DNA from: Anagrus nilaparvatae
Taxonomy: Eukaryota > Arthropoda > Insecta > Hymenoptera > Mymaridae
Assembly (NCBI GenBank): GCA_022575985.1
Contig: JAKSXM010000272.1
Location: forward strand, 20,456,501 to 20,520,500
Direction of reading: 5' to 3'
Length of the DNA: 64,000 nt
Below the pieces are notes generated by a model. The model saw only the letters and a list, made by a program, of their open reading frames with translations, was not told the origin of the DNA and searched no databases. Position 1 is the first letter of the stretch; each line of letters opens with the position of its first letter. Made by a program: the position numbers and the translations under genes. Positions 10,470 through 21,990 of this stretch are shown here, piece by piece.

Positions 10470-12600
10470 AACAAGTCTGAGATTTTTTGAACTATTTCCC
10501 ATCATCTGTTCCTCTTTATCCTTGATTCGCTACTTTTTTGAAATTCGTGAACAGAGTTGTGAATTCAGAGTTACTTTTTATAAATTTGCCATTGGGCGAA
10601 ATACCTGAAAGGTACTGTTAATTGTTGCAGAATAACCTCGTTATTGCTCTCAAATTTTGCCCACGATTTTATATGAAATATGATTTCTCTCAAAATTTTA
10701 GCCCTTTAGATCCAAATATGCTAAAATTAGGCCAATTTTAAGTTAAATTTGGGATTTTTTAGTTTTCTGAATGTAAAAAAAATTGTTGTAACTTTTCCGC
10801 TGAAACCAGTTTTAGCTTATAACGCTTCTGGGCACTAAGAAAATCAAAAATCGTGAGCCTTTATACTAACTTAATCTTGTTGGAAGTCTCTCGTTCAAAA
10901 ATCTTCATATATTTACCAGAGCTGCATTTACCAAGGCTTTTTGAAAACATAAATTATAAAATGCAAATTTCGGCTAGGTACATTATCATAGCAAAAAGTT
11001 TAGAGGACAAATAATAATTTTTCTAAATTTTTCTTTCTGTTTGTATATAATTATAAAATGCCCATGTAAAGATTTCGAAAAATAATAAAATTATTAATTT
11101 ATACTTTATTTTTAATTTTTCGAAAAATCATTAAAAACTTTAATAAAATACGTATAAAAGTTCGGTTAGTATTCGTCGTAAAAAAAATGTTTTAGGTATT
11201 TCTGCCATGTCTTTCAACATGTTACAATTATTGTTTGTCCAAAAAAATGAATAATTCTAAATAAAAATAATTTTTTTTTTTGGAGCATAGAATATCTAAC
11301 TAAGGGAAAAATCCTTTAGAATTATCTAAAACTTTTTTTTAACGATAAATATTAAACGATTTATATATATATTTTTCATTATAAGCTGCAAAAAAGATCT
11401 ACTTTCTTACTTTCGGGCGATCTATTTTTCGCTTTCGATAAAAAACTTTGTGTTGAACACGGAAAAAAATGTAGAAAATTTTATTGTCAATGCAGTTAAT
11501 GTATGCACGAGTGAGTTATGAAAATCCTACTTTTTTCCCTTGTTGAACAAATAGATATATTTTTTTTAAATTTAATAATAAGAAATAGCAAATTCTTAAT
11601 TTTGCGATAACTAGGCCAAAATAAAAAAAATATTTAAAAAAAGATTTTTTTTTGTGGAATCCGAATTTTTTATTAGTTTTTCAAGGTTTTTTCATGGGCA
11701 GTTTTTCAAAACAGGACAAAAAATTTATAGTTAAAAATTAAAATTCGTTTAACTGGGCCATTGGGCTTTGAAGCATTGATGGAGGTAAATGAATGACTGC
11801 AAGTTTCAGGTCGAAGTTATACCTAACGGGGAAAAAAATTTTCAAATTTTATCAAAATAAAAAAATGGAAAACTGCCATAATTATTTATGGCCTGCTGAA
11901 ATCAGACTTGATCAAATGATTTCAGATTTGCTGTTTATTAATTTGAGTTAAAACTTGCAAATATTTATCAATTTGAATTAAAATAAAAACGCAATATCCA
12001 TTCAGGGGCAATTGTTTGCAAGGCATTAATTGTCCCGAACAGAAAATGTTTCTTGGGCTAACAAGTACCACGATAGTAATGAAGGGCCTTAATCAAAAAT
12101 CACAAAAATTAAGGTTATACCAACAGTTAGTCCCAAAAAGGGTATTTTAAAAATATTTGTATAAATTTAATAAATATTTGTTAGTTTTAACTCAAAACGT
12201 TAATAAAAGGCAATTCATCAGAGTAAGTCTGATTTTATCGGGACATAATCCAGATCTAAATCCATTAGAAAGGCCCGGATTTAGTGGGTCTTCCGGGTTA
12301 GGATTTTTTTCATTCACTGCACTTAAATTTTTAAATTTATTCTAAAAATTTTTTTTTTTATTAATTAGGCACAAATAGATAAAAATATGAAATTGGATTA
12401 GTATTATTAATTTTAATCTTGTGATACACCTACATATTATATAGGGCAGTAATTTTTTATAATTTATGAATTATTTTAATAACATAACCAATAAATTATT
12501 TATAAATATTTACATGATTGATTATTGATTTTTTTGTAATTATAAATTTTAGATAAATAAATATTTGGAAATATTATTTATTGAACTTTAAAGTTTTTAG
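10470..12600. other. Intergenic region without a recognised gene
   Basis: A+T-rich single-copy-looking sequence with stops in every frame. At 12239-12270 a translated GHNPDLNPLE resembles the motif around the third catalytic residue of mariner/Tc1 transposases, but nothing around it extends the match. No RNA gene was seen. Confidence 0.45.
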
Positions 12601-12611
12601 CATTTTTACAA

Positions 12612-15600
12612 ATGCTTTCAAATGCCTCAAAAGAAGTTAAAAATAAAATAATTAAAAAATCAGAAAAATTATTATATCAACCAGTAACAAAAATAAAAGT
12701 AACTCCAAAAAAATCTAACAAATCCAACGTTAAGAAGAATAAATGTAATTCTAAAAATTATTTAAATGGACATATTACAGAGTAATATTTATAAGTATAA
12801 TTTTAAAAATTAAAAAAATAAAACTGTATTAAATAATTTTACAAAAAATATAATTTATTTTTTAGCAAAATTGAAAATGATTTTGACAAGTCTTGTGACA
12901 AGTTATTAAATAAGAAACAAAATGAAAGTTCAAATATTTGCAAAAGGTAAATATTTTATTCATTATTAATATTTGGTAGATTTAAAATTACATGGGTACA
13001 ATATCCATTCACAGATTTAAAATGCTGATTAACAATTTTTGACCTTTCTTTTAAATTTCCAATAGTTGCTTATTATTTTGCTACAATCCGTCGACAAATT
13101 TTGGATAAAATATGCTATCATTTTAAATAGTTATTACTTTTTGTTGTTTGTTCATATTGAACAAGTTGGCTGCTCCTTTTTGCAAAATAATGGTCAGATT
13201 TGGTAATATGAATGGCAAAAATTTACTAATTCTTACTCATGCGAAGTGTAACGTCCATATCAGTTTGAAAAAACCCGGTCTCGTTCAATCTCGAAAGCTA
13301 ATATATACTAAAAAATATATAATAGCATAAAAAATATATAAAAAAAAATCATATTCTATAATCATAGAAGTACCGGCGGACTAGATATTAAAAATACAAT
13401 TTTTTTTATCGAGAGCAGTAATCAAGCATTAATAAATAAGAATCCAAAAACTTTTACTCGCTATTATTACTGTTCAATTAAAAATAAGAAAAATTTTTTA
13501 AAGCCATTTTTTCATTCTATTATGTCTAACGACCATATCAGTTTGAATGCACCCGGTCTCAGGATGAAGCCGGTCTCGCGTCCGATCCCGGAAGTTAAGT
13601 AAAGTTGAGCGCGGTTAGTACTTGGATGGTTGACCGCTTGGGAAACACCGTGTGTCGTTAGTTTTTTTTAACATGGATCATGTTCATTGGATGGGGTATT
13701 TGAAAAAGTCCGGCTCGGCAGGGGGGGGTGAAAAATTGACGTTTTTAGGGGCGGGGGGTCAAATGGACTTAGAATATTTTCGATTCAGGGACTTTTGGTG
13801 CAGAAGTACCTAGAGAGCATTGGTGCAGAAGTACCTAGGGACCTATTGTGCAGAAGTCCCTAAAGACCTTTGGTGCAGAAGTACCTAGGGACCTATGGTG
13901 CAGAAATCCCTAAAGACCTTTGGTGCAGAAGTACCTAGGAACCTTTGGTGCAGAAGCACCTAGGGACCTTTGGTGCAGAAGTCCCTAAAGACCTTTGGTG
14001 CAGAAGTACCTAGGAACCTTTGGTGCAGAAGTCCCTAAAGACCTTTGGTGCAGAAGTACCTAGGAACCTTTGGTGCAGAAGTCCCTAAAGACCTTTGGTG
14101 CAGAAGTACCTAGGAACCTTTGGTGCAGAAGTCCCTAAAGACCTTTGGTGCAGAAGTACCTAGGAACCTATGGTGCAGAAGTCCCTAAAGACCTTTGGTG
14201 CGGAAGTACCTAGGAGCCTTTGGTGCAGAATTTTTAAAGAATTTTTTGTAAAAATTAATAAAAAATAAATTTATGTTATTTAAAAAACTATAATAATTTG
14301 AAAATTTAATTAATTTTGTTCACTTAGACGTCTAAGCAGCATGATTTCTATAATAAAAATCTATAAATATAAATAATTGGATATAAATATTTATATTATG
14401 AACACAATAGATAATTTATTATCTGTGTTATAAGTGAACATGTTCCATGCTCATTGGTTACACAAACCGGTTATAAATTTTTTAATACAATTTATTACAA
14501 TTTTATTTAATTTTTTTATTACAAAATAAAACAAATTAAATTTTAGTAATATAAGTTAAATATTATACATGTTTAAAAACTTTTTTAATTTAACAAAAAA
14601 TCTACACTGACAAAAAATTGGTTTTAGCAGCAGACAATGCAAATTCGATCAAATCTTTACATTTTTTGCGAAAAGGACAATCAGTTTCAGATTCCAAGCT
14701 GGATTCAATATTACTCCAGCCAATAAATGGATAAAGGGAGAGGGAGGGGGTTTCACCAGATTTGGTCCACAATAGGTTTTTTGGGTCGCTGATCACGAAT
14801 GGTCTCATTTTTGGGGTGTTTTCTGAGAAATTGGGACTTGTTCACCCTTAAATTAGCAAAAACTACGTCTAAATGGGTTTTTTGGGTCGGTAATGAACAA
14901 TTTCAGGGACTATTTTATGGAAAATTATTATATTACCCTTAAATTTTCAAAAATTGTCCCTAAAAAGGGTGTTTTTGCTATTTTCACACTTCGAGGCACA
15001 ACTGCCTAGGTTTGGTCTGTATGTATTTTTTGGGTCTCCAATTTCGAATATCTGGTTCTTTTTTATAATAAATAAATAAGACACCCTTAAATTTAGGAAA
15101 TTTCCTCTAGATAGGTGCGTTTTTGCTAAATACTCGCTTTCAACTTTTAATATTTACAAGCAAAAAAAACTTTACGTGACTTTGGGAATTTAATGAATTT
15201 ATGGATATTTCTTTGCGATTATATTATAAGAATTTATAGGGTTGTAAATACTCCTGAATACGGATTTCATTTGGTTATTTTCTGGATGTTTTTTGGATCG
15301 CTGATAAAAAATTTTGGGTCCTTTTTTTTAAATTAGTAAGGAAGGGTCCAGGATAAAAAAACTGCAACCACTTTGAAGAATTGTAAATTTACATATTACG
15401 TTCTGATAATAAACATTTCTTTTAAGTCTCTGAAAACTCTTAAAAATTTTTATCATGATAGTAAATTTTTCTATTCAATAGTAGACTTGGTAGCAATTTT
15501 TTTTTCAGTGTTAATCTTACGTTTATAGACTTGTGGATTATATAATTGGCTTTTGCCATAATAATAAATTTGACGTTTGGGCATTAGACAAATTCACTTT

Positions 15601-17110
15601 AAACTAAAAATCCCACAAACTTTTACTATTAAAAAAAATAAATAAATAAAACGAAAATTTTATTAAGAAAAAAATTCTAGGGTTTCTGCAACAAAAAGAA
15701 CAGTATTCACATTTGATTCTGTTGTAAATTCGGGCCAAGGAAAATTAAAAAATGAAGTCGTCAATGCAGATGGTACTATCAATTTTTTTTTAAATTATTA
15801 TTTATAATTATTATAAATTAATAAATAAATAAATAATTTTTGTAGATCTGTTTAAAAAAAAAATAAAAAATGATTTATCAAAGATTCAAAATTCACATAT
15901 TAAAGTAAGTTCATCAAAATCTTGTGAAAATATTGTTAATAATAATAAAACAAAAAAAACAGAATCAATTTTAATGATTAATAAACAAATGAAAGATTTA
16001 AAAATACAAAAAAGAAAAATTAATTATTTAATTGATAAAGAATTAAAGGATATTAATATACCATGGAGAGAAAATAAATCAAAATCAATATGGACGTCAA
16101 TTGAAAAATCAAAAATTAATTTTCTTGAAATTGATAAATTAATTAATCAAATTGGAAAATCAACTTATCATAAACCTATTTCAGCTAAAAATAATTCTGA
16201 TATAAATAAAATTTCAAATGATTTTCAAAATTTATCTTTGCAAAATCAAACATATGAAAATGGTGATTCGGATAAAGAAATATTGAAACGACAAAAATCA
16301 AAAACTAGCCAAGATTCCGGTAATTTTTTCAAGTTATTGTAACAAATTCTTAGCTAATAAACAAATTTATCAAATTATTACAGGTAATACTATTTTGAAT
16401 GAAAGTTACTTAAATTTTGTTGAAATGCAAAAAAATTTGTTGTCCCTCGAAAATTTTAAAAGTTTTGAAAAAAAGGATAAAACAGATTTTGGTGAGCTAT
16501 CAAAATTTTACTATTTCTTAATTAATAAATATATTTTTTTTTAATAATGAATATCTTTTTACAATAATTTTGCCCTCGATACAATAAAATTCAATAGACG
16601 CGTTTCTTGTCACTTTTGTGGAAAAATTACATGTAAACTCAAAGGCCGCTAAACAATGCTCCTGATCGCAGCTTACTAATTTACATATGATGCGATCTAG
16701 AGAAGTTTTTATTTTTATGGCCCTGGGTTATAATATACTATAATTATTACGACAGTGTTAAACTTAAACTATAAATAAATTAATTTTTAGGCCTTGAAAC
16801 ATTTAAAAGTTTTAATGAAATGGATTTAAATGAAGAAAATAGTATAAATGAAAGTGCCTCAAATATGTTGCCATTACATAATTTAAATTTTGGTGAAGAT
16901 AAAAAAACTAATAACTATTTATCAACAAATCAAGCATTTAAAAAATTAAGAAGCAATATTGAAAAATTAAAAAATAATGATTACAATAAATTAACAGAAG
17001 AAGAAGATACTCAAACATATTTGGAAAAAAAACCAATTTATAGTCAAAATATTTCAAGAAATTTTGATTTAAGTAAATCAAAATTTTTAAATAAGTTTTC
17101 ATTGAAATAA
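12612..17110 (+). CDS. Unrecognised Lys/Asn/Ser-rich protein, six exons
   Basis: Exons 12612-12781, 12866-12946, 15681-15772, 15846-16319, 16384-16491 and 16791-17110 have GT-AG borders and compatible phases throughout, giving 414 residues and a TAA stop. The protein is basic and polar, low in hydrophobics, with no signal peptide or membrane segment. VSATKRTVFTFDSVV (about 85-99) is the least biased segment. A charged, probably helical stretch starts at about 157 (MINKQMKDLKIQKRKINYLI), and WTSIEKSKINFLEIDKLI follows. Two similar phrases, LENFKSFEKKD and LETFKSFNEMD, sit in adjacent exons and may reflect a small exon duplication. The frame stays open 9 bp upstream of the ATG to a possible acceptor at 12599-12600, so an upstream coding exon is possible. 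I do not recognise the family; a nuclear or cytoskeletal disordered protein would fit. It is convergent with the SLC17 gene, ends 246 bp apart. Confidence 0.7.
13246..13302 (+). pseudogene. 5S rRNA-like 5' fragment
   Basis: GTGTAACGTCCATATCAGTT, then CCCGGTCTCGTTCAATCTCG, matches the 5' half of the 5S-like sequence 280 bp downstream with several substitutions, then stops at the start of the internal control region. It is a degenerate fragment with no terminator of its own. Confidence 0.65.
13524..13661 (+). rRNA. 5S rRNA-like gene with an internal duplication
   Basis: Recognisable eukaryotic 5S sequence: GTCTAACGACCATATCAGTT at the 5' end, TCCGATCCCGGAAGTTAAGT, then GCGCGGTTAGTACTTGGATG and a GTGTGTCGTTAG 3' end that can pair with the 5' end. 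It is followed at once by eight T residues, a polymerase III terminator. The length is 138 rather than about 120 because CCGGTCTC occurs twice (with AGGATGAAG between), an extra of about 18 bases within the 5' half. The internal control region is present but differs from the usual arthropod form in the box A part (AGTAAAGTTGAGC). It lies in an intron in the same direction as the host gene. Probably a 5S pseudogene or 5S-derived retroelement head, not a working rRNA gene. Confidence 0.72.
13666..14483. mobile_element. Mobile element carrying a minisatellite
   Basis: The left end (TTAACATGGATCATGTTCAT, then GGGTATTTGAAAAA) and the right end (GTGAACATGTTCCATGCTCA, then ACACAAACCGGTTATAAAT) recur in the same relative order, inverted, at 23095-23410. 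There the distance is only about 315 bp. The extra length here is mostly the tandem repeat at 13787-14232. It starts inside the T-run that ends the 5S-like sequence. Confidence 0.65.
13787..14232 (+). repeat. Minisatellite, 24-25 bp unit
   Basis: About 18 units of the pattern GACCTTTGGTGCAGAAGTCC plus CTAAA, alternating with ACCTTTGGTGCAGAAGTACC plus TAGGA, so the higher-order period is about 48 bp. The first and last units are the most divergent. It is not coding. Confidence 0.9.
14700..15345. repeat. Degraded foldback-family fragments
   Basis: Contains GGTTTTTTGGGTCGCTGATC (about 14774), CCCTTAAATTAGCAAAAACT and a GGTGTTTTTGCTATTTTC phrase, all hallmarks of the TACTCCAG foldback arms, but no intact ends. 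It lies in the third-exon-upstream intron of the unknown gene. The antisense frame at 14602-14808 falls in it and is not a gene. Confidence 0.55.
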
Positions 17111-17356
17111 TTATAAATTCTTTTTTTTATTAAAAAAATTTTATATTTTCATATCATACAATTATTTACAATTACATATTTTTACATCATAATATTAATT
17201 TATATTAATGCATAAAATAACAGTATAGCACATTATTTATCGATCCCATTTCTTTGTACACAATAGTTTCATCAACTAAATTAATCAATATACACTTTGA
17301 ATGTCTAAATTTTTAGGTGATATATCACCTTTCCAGTCTTTTTGTGTTTCAAAATA

Positions 17357-19440
17357 TCATAAAACTGGTTGCGATGAACTGTGAGTTTGATATATTATGG
17401 CTCCAGTAAAATTAATTGCAGCAGCTAAAACGAATACAGGCATCCATCGCCCGTGGGATGCTGTTACTAATTCTGCTGTAAATGGTCCACAAAGAATTCC
17501 TGGTATTGTTGCCTAAACATAAAAAATACGATTATTTAATATACTTTTTATTTTTTTGAGAAAATTTAATTTTAATAATAATGGATGATTTTTACAAAGA
17601 AATATAGACAAAAATCAATTAATTTTTTACAAAATTTTTGAGAATACTTTTGCGTTAGTTCTTTAGCCTCAAAATTTGGCAAATTTTTTCAAAGAAAAAA
17701 TTCCTGCAGTTTGGTACTTTTATCAAAAAACTGTATAAAAAGTTTAAGAGCTACGATTTATAAATTAAGCTAATTATTTTAAAATTACATAATATTTATT
17801 ACACTTGAATGAAGAGCATAAAATAAAAAAAATTTTATATATTTATTTAGATTGTTTTATCATTTAAATTATAAAATATAGATACTTACAATGCTATTAG
17901 ATACAGCAAATGTTATACCAGCATGATTAGGTGCAACATCTGCATGATTACTTAAATGCCCAGAAGAATTACAAGCACAAAGTCCCATAGAAATAGATAT
18001 AAATCTAAATGAATAACGGTTTTGAAAATTCAATTACTTTTTATAACCTTGTATAAGAACAATTAATAATATTTAATTACTTACATAATAGCAGACATTA
18101 AATTATCCACTGCACAAAATGCAAGCATGAAAATAGCTGGTCCAATTAAACCAATATTAGTCATTAATCTTCTAACAGATAATACGGACCAGCGTTTTTG
18201 AATAAAACTATCAGCACTATGCCCAGCAACTAAAAAAATTTTAACAACAATTTTATAAAGTTATAAAATTATTTAAAAGTAAAATTTATTCATATTTTAA
18301 TAAAATTATTAATTACCGATTCCAAATAACGAGTTTACTATATAAGGTAAGGCAGTCAAACTAAGACTTTCTTTATTAGAACCTAATTTTATAAGATAAG
18401 TTGGTAACCAATGCAAAATAATATAATTGGTCCAGTTCATTGCAAAATGAGCTATGTATAAAGCCCACAGGGGCCAATGTACAATAAATTCTGTCCAACG
18501 AACAACTCTATTTTGTGTTACCTAAATTGATTATTTGAAAATTAGTTAAATATTTTGTATAAAAAAGTTAGCATTAAATTTTTTCTTACTTTTGGTAAAA
18601 ACAGAGGAATTTCATCTTGCGAATTTGTTTCGTGATAAAATATCATCCATAAAAATGTCCAAATAATTCCTATAATTCCAAACATATAAAAACTAGATTG
18701 CCATGGTAAATGTGGACATAACTATAATTAAAAATGTTTATTTAACAATAAAAATATAACAAATATTTATGAGTAAAATTATAAGCAAATAGACATTATT
18801 TAACTTACAACTGCTGCAAAAACTTGCCCAGCAGATCCTGCTGCTCCAAGATACCCAAAAGCTCTAGATCTTTCTTCTACAGGAACACTATGTGCAAAAA
18901 GATGAAAAATCACGGGTAAACCTAAAATTTATTTTAAAATCGATGTAACTTATAAGTAGCAGAAATTTATCCACATGAATTTTTAAGTATAAATTAATAT
19001 TCTACCTAATCCTTCTCCTAATCCAAGAATCACCCTGCATATAACTAACAGTGGTATGGACTGAGCTAGAAAAGGAGTGATAACAGTACTTATGGACCAA
19101 CATAATACAGCCATCATTAAAACAGTTTTACAGCCAAATCGGTTAGCTGTGCAGGCACCAATAATCTAACATTCATAAAATTTATAGAAATATTATTAAG
19201 TTAGATTCTGAGTATATTTGATCTTAAAGAAATTATCAAAATACTAACTTGGCTAGTAAAGTAGCCAAAAGCGAATGCAGATAAAATCCATCCTTGGCTA
19301 TGTAATGACCAATGAAACTCCTCAGCCATAGGAACAACAGCAATTGGCATTATAACTCTGTCTGCAGCATTTATGAAATTTGCTGCTGAACATAGTGCAA
19401 CAATTCTGGATGTACGAGGTAACAATGAAAATCTAGGCAT
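17357..19440 (-). CDS. SLC17-family anion transporter (MFS), eight exons
   Basis: Exons (5' to 3'): 19440-19249, 19165-19006, 18921-18809, 18721-18590, 18521-18317, 18229-18085, 18004-17890 and 17512-17357 (TGA stop). All junctions are GT-AG and in phase, giving a complete 405-residue protein with about 12 hydrophobic segments. Family signatures are RIVALCSAANFINAADRVIM (12-31), RVILGLGEGLGLP (108-120) followed by VPVEERSRAFGYLG, HFAMNWTNYIILHWLPTYL in the middle, and NHADVAPNHAG (335-345). These match SLC17/PHT4 anion transporters (phosphate, sialate, glutamate, nucleotide or ascorbate); the substrate cannot be told. The protein is shorter than many SLC17 members because the N-terminal tail is very short. 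Introns are 70-380 bp. It is convergent with the upstream-numbered unknown gene. Confidence 0.9.
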
Positions 19441-19699
19441 TTTTGAATTTGAAATAATTCTTTTTTTTATTCTAAACTATAAATACTTAATCTGGAACAA
19501 CTTTTCATATGAAAATTTTGTTAAAACATATTTTTGTTTTTGAATAAATAAAATTTGCACTAAAAAAATAATATAAAAATATTCATACTTTTGTATTGTA
19601 AGTTAATTTAAAAATGTAATACATTTTTTAAAAAATTAATTTCATTGATTGTCAAAAACTTTATACAATTATAAATTTTATTAAATAATTTATTTATTT

Positions 19700-20220
19700 A
19701 TCCCATTTGGTAAGATATTCTACGTGTCTAACGTGTCAGCTGGATAAGGGATTTTTTTCTCAACTGGTAAATAAACAGCATAAACAACAATCCCGTATTT
19801 AAGAGATGGCGACACCTGTTCACTTAACACTTCCCGGTCAGAAATGGAGTGTGGCTAACCTCATTAATTAGACGGGGCCTGATTAACCCCGCACTGAATG
19901 TGGGCGGTTTTTCAATTACTCCCATATCTGAACGTATCCCATAAAAAAATTCAAAATATTTTTAAAATATTTATTTCTTTGAGCAACAGTGATCGACACA
20001 GAGGAACCCTCCTGAGAAGGTTTCTAGACCCACCATTATCTTCTTCAATTCTTGTTTTCTTCTTCTTTTCGGTACTTTTATATTATACAATATTAGAGGA
20101 CATAACCCTTAATGTGAAGCGGCCCACCTTGGGCATAAAGGTGGGCATGCGCCGGGCCGCGTGTCTTATGGTGGCAAACCACGCGTCTTGTTTGCTCGGG
20201 ATCCTAAAAAAAGGATAAAA
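19700..20220. other. Less A+T-rich intergenic block before the cuticle array
   Basis: Unusually G+C-balanced for this window: ACGGGGCCTGATTAACCCCG, ATGTGGGCGG, and a short hairpin GCCCACCTTGGGCATAAAGGTGGGC-type stem near 20123-20147. The open frame 19898-20218 does not resemble a known protein and overlaps the cuticle upstream block. It may be the remnant of a retroelement 3' region or distal control sequence; not resolved. Confidence 0.35.
20149..20212 (+). promoter_or_regulatory. Conserved upstream block of the cuticle genes
   Basis: CGCGTGTCTTATGGTGGCAA, then ACGCGTCTTGTTTGCTCGGG and ATCC, recurs upstream of the copies at 29059-29095, 37480-37540 and 61079-61125, and without a gene at 55733-55765. 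The conserved core is CACGTGACTTATGGTGGCAA followed by GCGCGTCTCCTTTGCT. Its placement roughly 100-160 bp before the start sites suggests shared control DNA or simply duplicated flank. Confidence 0.45.
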
Positions 20221-20276
20221 AAGACAGGTACACAAAAATTTACCTATTATATTTAATATTATGCAAAAATTTTTAG

Positions 20277-20313
20277 TATAAAATAGCCAAAAATCAAAAT
20301 TAAAAGTATCAGT
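20277..20313 (+). promoter_or_regulatory. TATA box and initiator of cuticle gene A
   Basis: TATAAAATAG at 20277-20286 is followed by the arthropod initiator TCAGT at 20309-20313. The predicted 5' UTR begins CAGTTCTCGTTCTTCATTCG, which is nearly unchanged in all copies. Confidence 0.75.
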
Positions 20314-20388
20314 TCTCGTTCTTCATTCGAACAGTAAAGAATTAATTTTTTAATTTGACTTAAAAAATCAAAAAAAACTTTTTCAAAA

Positions 20389-21216
20389 ATGAAATCGGTA
20401 TGTAATATTTATTTATTTAAGCATAATTTTTGTGTTTTTATTTATTATTAACAAACAAAAAAAGTGATAAAATTTTTTTTTTTTTTGAAAAATTATTGCG
20501 AATTTATAAAATTATAAGTGAACGAAAAAAAAATTGTTTTCTTCAAATTTTTTAATTTTGTTTAAAAGATGATCTTTTAATTAAAAAGATCTTTAAAGAT
20601 CAAAGTCAATTTAAAAAAAAATATATTTTTTTGTTAAATGTGAATTTTGTTAAATTTTGAGCACTTGTTACAGAAATATTCAAGATTAAAAAAAATTTTT
20701 TTATGCAAATATAATTAGTTAATTGAATAAATTGTTTATTTTTTATTACCGTAACTAATTACAAATATTATAACTATCGTATTGGATAATTTTATTTATA
20801 AAAAAATTAAAATAAGAAATCGCTAACTACAATAATTTATTTTACAGTTCGTTGCATTCGCTACCCTCTTAGCCGTTGCATTCGCTGCACCACAATTCCA
20901 ACAAGCTCGTCCAGGACAAGCATACTCTGGAAATCCAGCTGATATCCAAGTAAACAGGGAAACTTTACACAACAACATTGGTCTTGGTGACTACGCATAC
21001 AATTACGAATTATCTGATGGTTCAAGCCGTCAAGAAACTGCACAATACCAAGCACTCCAAAGATCAGCCAACGAAGAACCAGCTGGTATCCTCCGCGTCA
21101 CTGGTTCATTCAGCTTTGTTGGACAAGATGGACAAACTTACACAGTTCAATACGTTGCTGATGAAAACGGTTTCCAACCACAAGGTGCCCATCTTCCAGT
21201 TGCCCCAGTAGCTTAA
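20389..21216 (+). CDS. RR-1 cuticle protein, copy A
   Basis: Exon 1 is 20389-20397 (Met-Lys-Ser) and exon 2 is 20848-21216; together 125 residues. The start is fixed by the TATA/initiator module and the split signal peptide MKS|FVAFATLLAVAFAA, the usual intron position in insect cuticle genes. The mature part ends in a Rebers-Riddiford RR-1 chitin-binding domain (Chitin_bind_4): YAYNYELSDGSSRQETAQYQ through GILRVTGSF and YVADENGFQPQGAHLP. It should be secreted and bind chitin in soft cuticle. Codon use is G+C-richer than the flanks. A polyadenylation signal AATAAA lies at 21303. It is the only plus-strand copy, inverted relative to copy B, with which it is almost identical. Confidence 0.95.
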
Positions 21217-21349
21217 ATTCAATGTTTTTTTCCTTTTTGTGTTTTTTTAAGTTGTTTTTATAAATAGTGTTTTTATTATTTTTGTAAAAAAAAAAATTAA
21301 TGAATAAAAAAAAATTTATATTTTAGTATAAAAAAAATTATTTTTGTTT

Positions 21350-21990
21350 TAATTATTATTATTATTAATCCTCATTGAAAAACAGTAAACATTAATTTCA
21401 TACAAAAAAAAGGTATTAAATTATTGATATTCGAAAATAAGTAATTTGCTGTTGAAAAAAAATTCTAAGTCATCCACAAAACAAGGCAATATAATCACTG
21501 TAAAAAGTAACTTTCTTAGATTTACAAAAAAATAGAATTTTTTCAAAAAATTAGTTAGTTTTCAAAAAATTTTGTAAATATTCGATAAAAATCGTAAATT
21601 TACTAAATTTAGTATATTATCGAAAAATTCGAGAATTCTCGATTTTTTTTTGTGAATTTACGAAAAAAGTTGTAAATTCACAAATTCAAATTTATTTTTG
21701 TTTTAATTATTATTAATCCTCATTGATAAAAAAAATTATAGATTAATTTCATAGAAAAAAAAATATCAACAATAAATTATTAAAAAAAAAAAAAAAAAAA
21801 ATTAAATATACCATGTACATTTTTTTTAACTTAAATTTTCTCATTATATTATGAGCAATTTAATTAATTTTCAAATTTCTCTAGTTTAAAAATTGAGTAA
21901 TTGATATTCGAAAATAAGTATCTTGATCACTATTGAAAAAAAAATTCTAAATCATCCTCAAAACAACGCAAAATAATCGTATACGATTAT
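21350..21990. repeat. Two successive cuticle 3' flanks, the second without a gene
   Basis: The downstream flank of copy A (AATCCTCATTG... through ATTCGAAAATAAGTA...) runs to about 21490. After a MITE fragment (21506-21675) the same kind of flank starts again at about 21705 (AATCCTCATTGATAAAAAAA) and ends near 21980. The second has no coding sequence beside it and marks a lost or truncated unit. Confidence 0.6.

Noticed and set aside
19898..20218. 106-codon frame upstream of the cuticle array
   Set aside because: No resemblance to known proteins, overlaps the conserved cuticle upstream block, and has no splice or promoter context.
20861..21211. Open frames in other frames over cuticle copy A (and the like over B, C, D and E)
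   Set aside because: They overlap the RR-1 frame, repeat in each copy only because the DNA is conserved, and show no domain. The RR-1 frame has the signal peptide, splice sites and promoter.
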